From Heligmosomoides polygyrus polygyrus (lineage: Eukaryota > Nematoda > Chromadorea > Rhabditida > Heligmosomidae): a DNA stretch of 64,000 nt. Both the position numbers and the translations under genes were made by a program. Below the pieces are notes generated by a model, which made no database searches, was not told the origin of the DNA, and was given only the letters and a program-made list of their open reading frames with translations. This document shows, piece after piece, positions 46,671 to 55,720 of the stretch. Numbering within the stretch: position 1 is the first letter of the stretch; every line of letters begins with the position of its first letter. Location of the stretch: assembly GCA_947396885.1 (NCBI GenBank), contig OX377206.1, positions 82,705,960 to 82,769,959 on the forward strand, given 5' to 3'.

Positions 46671-47890
46671 GTTCGTAATGAGCAACCGTTCTATTAATTC
46701 CCGTGATTCGTCAATAAGTCGACTCGCTAGTTTCGCTTGATTTCTTTGCTCGGTGCGAGCAAATCGTTTCTCAGCTGGTGAGCTGTTCGGCACTAAGTAA
46801 TTATCCGTTATGTTGATGAGTAAGATGAAGAAATAGGAGACAGGCAGAGAACTAAGGAAGCAGTAAGCAAAGAACGCCGTTGAAACCAACCGTTCAACCG
46901 CAGTCACGAAGACGTAATGCTTCCTGGATGACCTCAGTATGAGTTACCGCCCTCTTTTCCCTTCGAGCGGGATTATCATAGCTTTGTCGACGCCGCTATT
47001 TTCAAGTGGGTACTTGCTGAGCTCTGGTCGACGCCCTCGATTGTATACTCGAAGCCACATTTCGGCTCCTTTCTAATGCCGACATTACCTAGTATACGGT
47101 AGTGTGGCCAATGGGTGAAGTTCTATTAACATCGAATAAAAATAAATCTAAAAAAATAATTTTTTTGTTCTCTTTCGGATTTTTTTTGGACGTCCTATGT
47201 ACAGGTTATATACAAGCTAGCGGTGGCATGAATGGCAGAGTAAAATGTAGCAAGTGAATTGACGATAAATTAAGAATTGAAGGTTAGAAACGAGCTATAA
47301 ATTAGACGTTTTAATAAGCTAATAGTGAAAGATTTGATTAAGCTATTAACGTGAAAACGAAAACATGAATGCAAAGAAATCATCTAGGACGTGCGCAAAA
47401 GGGAAAATCGGAAAAGTACGAGGTTCACAAAGGAGGTAGTTTGCACTCGGCAGTGACTCATGTGAAAAACGTACTTCCCGCACACTTAGTGTTTTTGAAG
47501 ACGCCAGGTCGGAAAATACGATGTTCGCTTCAAATCGCTAACGCGAATAGCGAAAATCGTACTTTTCGCAATCGATATTTAGAGTTAAAAACAGCAAAAA
47601 CTAAACGAGCTCAAATTATTTCAAAATAGTAATAATAGCCTCTGAAAATAGCTGTTTAGTTACATGCCCTGCCTCATTCATGCGCCACGATGAAGACAAA
47701 CGAAAAAGTGGAAATGATAAAAATCGTGCTCAGTACAAAAAAAATCATGCCAGCATGCTTCGTGAGAAATGTGCAATGTGCATGCGGTGTGGTGTGTATA
47801 TCTCGAGATATAAATACGTTTTGATGGCCGTCAAAACGGAGTCTCCCCTACTGCTAACTTCTTTTAGAAATTTTGAGTAAAAGTCTAAAA
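46671..47890 (-). other. 5' leader of the LTR element
   Basis: About 1.2 kb between the primer-binding site and the likely gag ATG. No gene. The part near gag (46,671-46,907) is open in the gag frame. Confidence 0.55.
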
Positions 47891-47910
47891 GGATCTCCCC
47901 GCGACCTCCA
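47891..47910 (-). promoter_or_regulatory. primer-binding site of the LTR element
   Basis: The minus strand next to the 5' LTR begins TGGAGGTCGCGGGGA. Its complement ends in CGCGACC, one base, then CCA, as the 3' end of a tRNA would. The tRNA was not identified with certainty; an acceptor stem of the GGUCGCG type (as in some arginine tRNAs) would fit. Confidence 0.65.
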
Positions 47911-48069
47911 TGTCATGCTTCTGCCTGGGAGTGAGGGTTTACAAACCTTTATTATTAGTCTATATTATATACAACAACCATGTAGCAACAATGCAGTTAG
48001 GGAGACTGCCAACCTTCCAACCCACGTAGGGGCGTGGCTTACAAAGGCGGTCGCCACTATACCGTGACA
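47911..48069 (-). repeat. LTR (5' LTR of the gag-only element)
   Basis: Same 159-bp sequence as the other LTR apart from a C/T difference near the left end (GCTTCTGCC here, GCTCCTGCC there). Such similarity implies a recent insertion. Confidence 0.92.
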
Positions 48070-49042
48070 CTGTCCAGCGAGCCTTTGGAGTGCGCCGCAA
48101 ACAATGCATACAGAATCGAACCTTTCAATCGAGGGGGGAGGGACAGCTTGTGGACTGAGCGTTTGGGGAGTTCTACCAGAAGTTTCCTACCGCCTTACTC
48201 AGGAGTTGCTTTAAGGCCGTCCAGCTGGCCTTTGGAGTGCGCCGTAAACAATGCATACAGAATCGAACCTTTCAATCGAGAGGGAGGGACAGCTTGTGGA
48301 CTGAGCGTTTGGGGAGTTTTATCAGAAATATGCAGCCACCCTAGTCAGGAGTTGCTCCAAAGCTGTCCAGCGAGCCTTTGGAGTGCGCCGCAAACAATGC
48401 ATACAGAATCAAACCTTTCAATCGAGGGGGGAGGGACAGCTTGTGGACTGAGCGTTTGGGGAGTTCTACCAGAAGTTTCCTACCGCCTTACTCAGGAGTT
48501 GCTTTAAGGCCGTCCAGCTGGCCTTTGGAGTGCGCCGTAAACAATGCATACAGAATCGAACCTTTCAATCGAGAGGGAGGGACAGCTTGTGGACTGAGCG
48601 TTTGGGGAGTTCTACCAGAAGTTTCCTACCGCCTTACTCAGGAGTTGCTTTAAGGCTGTCCAGCTGGCCTTTGGAGTGCGCCGTGAACAATGCATACAGA
48701 ATCGAATCTTTCAATCGAGGGAGAGGGACAGCTTGTAGACAGAGCGGTTAGGGAGTTTTGTCAGAAATATGCAGCCACCCTAGTCAGGAGTTGCTCCAAG
48801 GCTGTCCAGCGAGCCTTTGGAGTGCGCCGCAAACAATGCATACAGAATCGATCCTTTCAATCGAGGGGGGAGGGACAGCTTGTGGACTGAGCGTTTGGGG
48901 AGTTCTACCAGAAGTTTCCTACCGCCTTACTCAGGAGTTGCTTTAAGGCTGTCCAGCTGGCCTTTGGAGTGCGCCGTGAACAATGCATACAGAATCGAAT
49001 CTTTCAATCAAGGGAGAGGGACAGCTTGTAGACTGAGCGTTG
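48070..49042. repeat. satellite array in right arm, second part (7 units)
   Basis: GCATACAG at 48106, 48253, 48399, 48546, 48692, 48838 and 48985, again 146 or 147 bp apart, continues the array cut by the LTR element. It ends at GACTGAGCGTTGTGAAAGTG, the mirror of the start of the left array. Confidence 0.92.
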
Positions 49043-50209
49043 TGAAAGTGAAGCGAGTTCGAGCAGTCTTTTTGGGATGCGCCACGCATCTAAACATTGT
49101 TAAAGCGTAAATGCGAAATGAAAAACACAAGCGTATAAGTATAAGGGAGAGGTCGTAGTTGTCCAAACCTTGTATGGTGTACTATTCTACTCCACCATCG
49201 TTTGGAAGGATCAATATGGCGCCGCGGCACCGGAAGTGTGAAAACTGTAGTTAGGCGATTTACGGCGCTCTCAGATGGCGCGAGGGGTCACAGAGGCAGG
49301 AGAGTGGACTGGCTCCGGAACTAATCTGGGTCCCGACCAGGGCTATGGGACATTTGACTCGTGAAAAACCGGTACAAATGAACGTATATTTGAAATCGAA
49401 CTATCCTTCGATTCAGAATTAACTAGGGAATGGCCTCGTAGACAATTTTTTTAGTTTTTAAACATTTTTCAAAGTGACACTCAGTTAGCATTTGAGATGA
49501 GTTTGCTCTGTAACTGGGTGGCCAAAATGTCCTTCGGGCCAGTCGAAATCCCACCTGTAGAAGACTATAAGGTGTTTTCATAGGCCTCCAGATATCTACG
49601 TTCCTGTCTTCAAAGAAACCATTTTGTGCCCCCTTTAATGATACGAAAAGTGTACGGCTAACTACGAAGAAGTGTAATATGGGCAACTTTGGCAGCGTAC
49701 AATCGCTAACGATTTCAACCTTGGAGGTTCCAACTTCGCAGCTTGATTTTCACTCTCGCCTCCAACGTGACAAACGAGTATAAGCACATACAATCTTGAT
49801 ATGACGAAATTAGAGTTCTCCAAAGCAGAGGCATTTTCTGAAAATAACAACACTTAAATTGTCGGATCCTTTAAGGAAGTAGATCATCGTGATCGTGAAA
49901 TACTAGGGAATCCAGAGAACTATGTGTGACTATGTATATAATGCAGAAACTAGGCTTTAAAGGGCCGAATCTCTTCCTTCATTAGCCACTTGGGAGCTGT
50001 GGGTGTAATTATCTCCCGCGAGCACAGGGGTCAGCCGCGCCGGGCAGAAATTAGGTCACTGAACTACATTTCAGATGCTCGCTATGCGATTTTCAGCTCA
50101 TCGGGAAGAGAGCTCGGTGCTGATCACGAATATGTCATTCAATTTGCAATGCGCTCAATTTGAAGAGCGCTACAGAAAAGCGGCGGAAAAGGCGGTTTTT
50201 TTCGCTTTT
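49043..50209. repeat. right arm of palindrome, unique outer part
   Basis: Reverse complement of 40,097-41,261 with few differences (for example GATCATCGTGATCGTG at about 49,882 where the left arm has CACGATCACAGTGATC). Confidence 0.85.
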
Positions 50210-51159
50210 GGGCTAAGGAAGAGTCCCATGTTTGGTCCAGGACGAAAGGTGTGTGTAATCTCCACCTCTCGTCAGCGCTTTGAACTCATCCGGGTGGTAG
50301 CAAGTAAACAAGTACACAAAGACAACACAGTAAACTTGCTCACCAAGGGATTGTGTTCTGTAGTTTCCTAGCCACAGGTGACACCATCATACGTGTGTTC
50401 GACTCGCACTTCTAGTGATGTTCTCCCAACTAGAACAGATCCTCATACTCTTCTCAGTCATTTTTATATGCTTATTTAAATAAATGATGAATACATATGT
50501 TTATTTCAGAGGGAAGATAGGGCGTGTGGTAGCGGGAGGGGACCCGGCTCTCGCGTGCACTCCGATTCAAGGTTCTTTTTGTTTGTTGTTTCTCTGAACT
50601 GTAATCCAATACTCCTCGCTACTTGGATGGTGCACTCCTCACAGAAAACGTTATTTTTGTTAGGACACTTCCCGTTCAAGAGCTATTCCGCGCAGTTGAG
50701 TTCTTTTCTGGTTACCTCGTTCAAGCTCCAATAGCCGTTTTCTCTACAAGATACTGAAACCGTAGGAGTGGTAGGAAATGAACTACTTGATGGTTTCGGT
50801 ACATTATTCATAAACTGCATCTTTGAGCTGATTTCTCAGTAACCATCACCGGCCCACTCTATTCCGTTCCATGTATATTATGTACATCATGCGGACCTTC
50901 GAAGGGCCTAAACCTGGAACAAGTAGACTTATTTGTCGTAAATCTATTCTTTTTCGCTATAAAGTGAAAAAAATACGAAAGTAAGCGTATTAATACAGGT
51001 GGGCGTTAACGGATCGAGTCTGGAGCGCGGCATGCATTCGACTTTGAGTTCAACAAGCCGAGTCGTTATCCTACTGTTCTTTTTCTTCTTCTTCAGCGTT
51101 TGTCCCTGTTATCCTACTGTTATCCTGTTTTATCCTTTCCAGATAGATGTGGTAGCGAC
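50210..51159. other. gene-free stretch right of the palindrome
   Basis: No gene. A TTCAG with open sequence after it at 50,510 shows no domain. Confidence 0.35.
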
Positions 51160-51290
51160 TCGTTGGATCTGGGTGGGTGAAACGCTTGCTTAGCCTGGAC
51201 GCGAACCGAACCAAGAACGTTGCATCGAGGTGCACGCGACAGTCCTCATCTTCCTCCGACTGCATAACGACGCACCCTAGTGGCAAAACA
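51160..51290 (-). repeat. SINE family A, partial diverged copy
   Basis: GTGGGTGAAACGCTTGCTTA, GCCTGGACGCGAACCGAACC and CACGCGACAGTCCTCATCTT followed by CCTCCGACTGC follow the head half of the family; the tail half is missing. Confidence 0.5.
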
Positions 51291-51408
51291 GCCGTTCATT
51301 ATTCGCCATAGCCTAGTTCTATAATCCCTAGGTCAACACTCCAACCTACAATTTTTCAGCTGTAATTATTCGGTTGATCTCTGTACTACAGCGTTTGTTT
51401 CCTTTCAG

Positions 51409-51745
51409 TCTGAAGGTCTGCCAACTTTGGGCGTGCCAGCTAACTCTGCGGGAGCTTCCGATTCGCCAGCTGATTCTGAAGACAGAAAGACCACAGTGGA
51501 AGAAAACCAGTAAAACGTTTTGGCTGATAAGATGGATCACATGCTCAATTGAAATGCTCTGCAAGATTTAATCGTCAGCTTTCGCTGTTAGACTCAGTTC
51601 AAATCCTTTAGGAGATGTATTTGTCAGTTATCCGTTGTTCTCTGTAGACTCGAATAAAGAATGCTAAAGATGTCGAGAAGGGGATGAAGGCTTTCGATGA
51701 GGACAGTGGCCACATGAGCGATGAAAACGATCGAAGAGACAAGAG
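51409..51745 (+). pseudogene. two exon-like segments, possibly the decayed continuation of the ssl-1-like copy
   Basis: After TTTCCTTTCAG at 51,408 an open segment reads SDSPADSEDRKTTVEEN. It resembles the acidic stretch of the ssl-1-like gene (TDSESDDETTIAQEEA), and the DNA also aligns loosely (GATTCTGAAGAC..AAAGACCA). A second segment after TTCTCTGTAG (from about 51,648) reads KAFDEDSGHMSDENDRRDK. With the donor GTAAAA the two do not join in frame. The likeness is short and may be chance; if real, the copy beginning at 37.8 kb was split by the 10-kb palindrome. Confidence 0.25.
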
Positions 51746-52011
51746 TTGTGCTTTGAGTTTTTTATGCTTCAGCTTTCACTATAATTGTATTCATTAGTTT
51801 TTCATTGTTTTTTTTTCAAAACAGCTTACCACTGTTTAAAAGAAAGCTACGAAAAATAGTTGAATAGAAGAATTGGAAGTTTTTGGGGCTCGGGAATTTT
51901 ATGGATGTACAGACCAAGTGTCAGACAATGACTAGTGAAATACTGTACAGCTAAGGACTGGACAGGAAATGCAAATCCGTGATGTGGTAAATATAACTTG
52001 CATATGGCTAT

Positions 52012-52156
52012 CCAGGAGCCAGATTCATCAACCGCTTACCGAGAGGTAACGGTGAAAAGTAACGCCAAACCTGGTGCTGATGAATGTCATATAAGGGGTT
52101 TGGCGGTACCTTCCACCGTTACCGGCCGGTTAGCGGTTGATGAATCTGGCCCCAGG
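52012..52156. mobile_element. MITE, 145 bp, family 1
   Basis: The ends are imperfect inverted repeats of about 30 bp: CCAGGAGCCAGATTCATCAA at the left and, reversed, CCTGGGGCCAGATTCATCAA at the right. The interior has further symmetry (GGTAACGGTG / CACCGTTACC). It shares the ATTCATCAAC end with the elements at 10.6 and 62.1 kb, but the interior differs. Confidence 0.75.
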
Positions 52157-54496
52157 ATGCGGCGCATATCTCTCCCATCGCCGTTCGTCCCCGGTGCTTC
52201 GTTTGGGCGTTCGGGAAAAAGCCGGGTTTTGTTCTTAAATGAGAGACTTTCACCTCAAAGAGATGCACTATTCAACGAAAGCAAACATTAGTAATGCGCT
52301 TACAGTCAGATCCACCTTCCTAGCCGGACGGCTCTCCATCGAAATTGAAATTGCATAAGTGTCACTTATGCACAAAGACAACACTAAAGTAGAACCAACA
52401 ACACAACACATCACAACAAATCGTAAGACAAGAAAACAAAGAGGAAACTAAGATTAAGCTAAAGAACTGAATAGAGTGGGGAAGATGTAGGACCTCACGG
52501 AATAAGCTCCTTATAAGCAATTTTTAAAGGCAGTGTAGCGTAACCCACCATGCCTCCATTTTTAGGAGTCTCAAATGAGCCGATTGTTCTGTTAACGAAA
52601 AAGTACCGCCTACAGTTGAGCTTAGCCGTCTTAACCTGGAGCTTGATCGGCCCACGCATTGTGATTGAAGTGGACCTTACAGGTAGGAACTGCGCCGGCT
52701 TGATGCCACACTTACCAAAGAGAATTTTGTGAAATAGTAGCAAGTCATTAGCCTTCGTTCAAGAAGACAACTTGTGAAGATCGAGGTTTTCACTACTTTC
52801 GGCACTAGGAGGAATCTAGTCGTAAATAAAGTCAAGCATTCAAGTCATCATTTTCTAGTGAAACTGTTCTGTACCTTCTGATTCACCTTTTGATTTCGTA
52901 CAGCTAGAGTGATGGTGGACTCATCTGTCCGCATCTAAGGCTCTGAAGAAGGCGACGACGCCGAAACGTAAGCCTCAACGAAGACTTGAACCAATCTTGG
53001 CCACGCTGAACAAAACTACTCGTCTATTGCAACATAAAAGATGCAAAGGTTCATCGAGAGTCGAACATGGAGTGTTCTGTACCTTTTCCAATTCTTTTAG
53101 TTTTTAGGTCAATGCTCTTATGTTTAGAAGATGAGAACACTTGAGTGTCGTAAAACCGTGAGTGCCGCAGAAATTCACATTTCCCTTGTGAAAGTAGAGA
53201 TTAGAAGGCTTCTAGCATAAAGATGTTTTCCTCAGGATCACAGAGTGCATGGCGCCGTGCAAGCCGATTTAAAACAGCTCATGGAATCGCAGCGGCGGTG
53301 CTGTGCTCTCACGAGCGCTGGCGGGGTCACTTATACACCTTCGCGACCGGGGTCGGCAAAAACACGGGGCGCAATCGGTAGTGGCTTTTTCCTTAAAGGG
53401 AGCCTGTGGTTCGGCTCCCGTGCGCTGCATGGTTTTTGCATTTCAACTATTCGGCTGAGATTTGAGGGATCCTGACGCCTACACAATTTTCAGACCCATT
53501 ATGTACACCTTCCACTCGTAGCTGTGTAGAGTAACTTTGTTGCCACTAAACCCGTCAGTAGCAACAACAAGGTTACTTTCCATAGCATGCAGTAGGAAGA
53601 ATGTTTAGAAAACGCCTGGAAATTGTGAAGATATCAGGACCCTCAAAAATCAACCGATCAGTTGAGATACAAAAACAACGTATTGCACAAGAACTGAAAC
53701 CTCGAGCTGCCTCTTAGGAATGAAGCAACGCCCGTATCCATTGCGCCCCGAGTTGTTCGTAGGGCCCGGACTAGCGAACGTGCCACTGATCCCCATCAGT
53801 GGTTGCAAGGGAGCTCACGCCGCTGGCGATTTCATGGTAAACTTTAGGGACACCTACTCGTGAGGTTCAACGACATGGCGAGAGGAAGCGCATTTTTACA
53901 CCAATTGAGGGGTGGAGATTGTTTCTACTCACTCGACTTCTCCGCTCAGACATACGCATGCGACCCTTCTCTTTCTAAGGCCTCAATTGCAAGAAGCTAA
54001 AGTGTTCAAGAAAGACTAATCAGTAGGTGACTTTCAAGGAAAGAGAGGAGACAGGGTGTTCGACGGTGGTGGCACCCGTCTCCTCCGATTCCGAACCACG
54101 CGACGGCATGTAGACAAACTGAGAAATTGACTAAATTGATCGCGGACTAACACTAATGCGGAAAATCGCTTACTCCTGTATTCGAGCACACCTCTAAACT
54201 TGGCTTCTCCAAGAGGGAGGGGAGTACACGTGCGCTCCTGTCAAGCGACTGACATGTCAGTTTTTCATATCTTCTAGGTGTATATGTCCACCTCAAATTC
54301 TGTAATTCATTCCTATCGCTCACAAGGGAAGGGTTTCGATCTCCCTTGGACCTTCAAGTGGAGACCAGGTTCGTTAGAAGGAGCTCGGAGTGCTGATTAC
54401 GCGCATGGGGCCAAAATTGCAAAATGAAACCCCTCAAGTTCTGATCTGTCGAAGCTCACCGAGCTGACTGTAGGTTGACTATGTGAATAAATTATA
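52157..54496. other. gene-free stretch
   Basis: No supported gene. Small structures seen: a perfect palindrome TGCATAAGTG-T-CACTTATGCA at 52,352-52,372; a dispersed phrase GCTCTGAAGAAGGCGACGAC near 52,941 (also at 34.77 kb); a hairpin GGGAGCC-GGCTCCC near 53,399-53,420. A minus-strand frame of 82 codons at 52,495-52,743 (ending YATLPLKIAYKELIP) looks mildly protein-like but is unassigned. Confidence 0.4.
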
Positions 54497-55325
54497 TTAG
54501 GTTGGTGAAAAAGTCTTGCACCAAAGCGTATTTTTTCAAAATTTTATTGGTTCGTTTGCGAACGACTTTAATCTACAAAGTAGTTACCATTTGCATCTAC
54601 AACATTCTGCCGTCTGACGGAGAGATCATGAAATCATTTCTTTCAGAATAAAGTCAGCTGTAACTCGAAAAAGTGCTCCACCTCGGATTCCAGTTCGGTT
54701 CGGTCGTTGAAGCACCTATCCCCTAGGTGTTGCTTGAGAGCTAGGAAGAGGTGGTAGTCCGATGGCGACAGATCTGGCGAATACGGTGGGTGGGGCAGCA
54801 CCTTCCACCTAAGCTCCTGCAACTTCTGGCGAGACGGCCTCCTTTAGCTTCTGCAGCTGTGTAGCGTAGGTGTTCACTGTTACTGCGATGCCGTCGTCAG
54901 GAAGTTCACGATGGAGCGTTCCTCGAGAATCCCTTCAACAGCACAGCATTACCTTCCTCTGGTGGATGTCCTCCTTTAGGTTGTGGTTCTCCTTGAGGGA
55001 ACCACTGGGCCTTCTGACTATGGTTAACGAGGAAGACCCAGGATTCATCTCCCATGGCGACATTCTCGAGAAAGTCCTTATTACGAAAACGAACAGGGAG
55101 GGTCTGAGGGATAGTCAGTCGCGAAGACTTGTCTGATTCACGGAGTCAGTCAAACTTCACTGCAGTCGTGGTATTTATATGCCCTCAGAAGCAAATTGCC
55201 ACGTGGGCGAAATACTCTAGAATGTGTGTGCTACAACTACGTGGCACCAAACAGTCCTTGGAAGTTCCTGTTAAATTTTGAAAAATTTTCAAAGTATTTG
55301 GTGCAAGACTTTTTCACCAACCTAA
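54497..55325 (-). mobile_element. internally deleted mariner transposon, 829 bp
   Basis: The ends are identical inverted repeats of 29 bp beginning TTAGGTTGGTGAAAAAGTCT, flanked by TA at 54,495-54,496 and 55,326-55,327. The minus strand keeps a piece with the first catalytic Asp (GDESWVFLVNHSQKAQWF) and the C-terminal piece with LPHPPYSPDLSPSDYHLFL. The N-terminal DNA-binding part and much of the middle are missing. It cannot make a transposase but has good ends, so it could have moved with help from a full-length relative. It is a different mariner from the one at 2.3 kb. Confidence 0.92.
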
Positions 55326-55327
55326 TA

Positions 55328-55720
55328 GTTAGAGCGGTGATGGATGACAGCTAATAAGCTCTTAACGAATCAGAGCATTACCTCTAGTCCACTTGTGTCG
55401 CTGCATAAGGCCTAATCGTATGGTCTTCACTTAAAGGTCCAAACCCTAAACCCTTCCCTGGTGAGTGATTTGAATGAACTACAGAAATGGGAGTAAGCCT
55501 GTGTATGCTCAGAGAAGAAGCACCGGCATGTTAATCAACGTTCGGCGGGAAAGTGTTTGTGCCTTCTGATCTCTGAGAAACCTTAGTTTAGGAGTGTGCT
55601 GAAAACACGAAAAAAGTGCTCTTTTCAAATAGGGTTGGTCCTCCAGCATAAGCTAACATAGCACCTTAAATGTGTTTATGAAGTACTTGTTGTCATTAAT
55701 AAAATGAACTATCACATCTC
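55328..55720. other. gene-free stretch
   Basis: Nothing recognised. Confidence 0.35.

Larger units (their letters stand above)
44546..48069 (-). mobile_element. gag-only LTR retrotransposon (Ty3/gypsy-like), 3,524 bp, nested in satellite
   Basis: Two 159-bp LTRs (44,546-44,704 and 47,911-48,069) differ by only one or a few bases. CTGT is duplicated on both sides (44,542-44,545 and 48,070-48,073), and without the element the satellite word GGCTGTCCAGCG is restored. Reading the minus strand: 5' LTR, a primer-binding site beginning TGG directly at the LTR edge (47,910 downward; its complement CGCGACC-N-CCA looks like a tRNA acceptor end), leader, gag, spacer, a second small ORF, polypurine tract GAAAGGAAGGG (about 44,707-44,718), 3' LTR. 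There is no protease, reverse transcriptase, RNase H or integrase, so it must have been mobilised by a partner. Confidence 0.92.
40097..50209. repeat. 10.1-kb palindrome (long inverted repeat) with satellite arms and nested LTR element
   Basis: The left arm 40,097-42,372 and the right arm about 42,790-50,209 are near-identical reverse complements, for example AAATTGAATGACATATTCGT near 40,165 against ACGAATATGTCATTCAATTT near 50,125. Each arm has about 1.1-1.2 kb of unique sequence at its outer end, then a tandem satellite toward the centre. The central loop is about 42,373-42,789. The right arm is longer because its satellite has more units and because of a 3.5-kb LTR retrotransposon. TTTGGGC at 40,088-40,094 recurs at 50,207-50,213 in direct orientation just outside the arms and may be a target duplication. 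The arrangement recalls foldback-type transposons, whose long inverted ends carry subrepeats. No transposase is present. Confidence 0.9.

Noticed and set aside
40097..50209. The palindrome as a pure assembly artefact
   Set aside because: The arms differ in satellite copy number, carry scattered base differences, and only one holds the LTR element; an artefact would give identical arms. Long reads remain the decisive test.
52495..52743. 82-codon minus-strand frame ending YATLPLKIAYKELIP
   Set aside because: Looks mildly protein-like, but no family, start or splice context supports it; noted under the gene-free stretch only.
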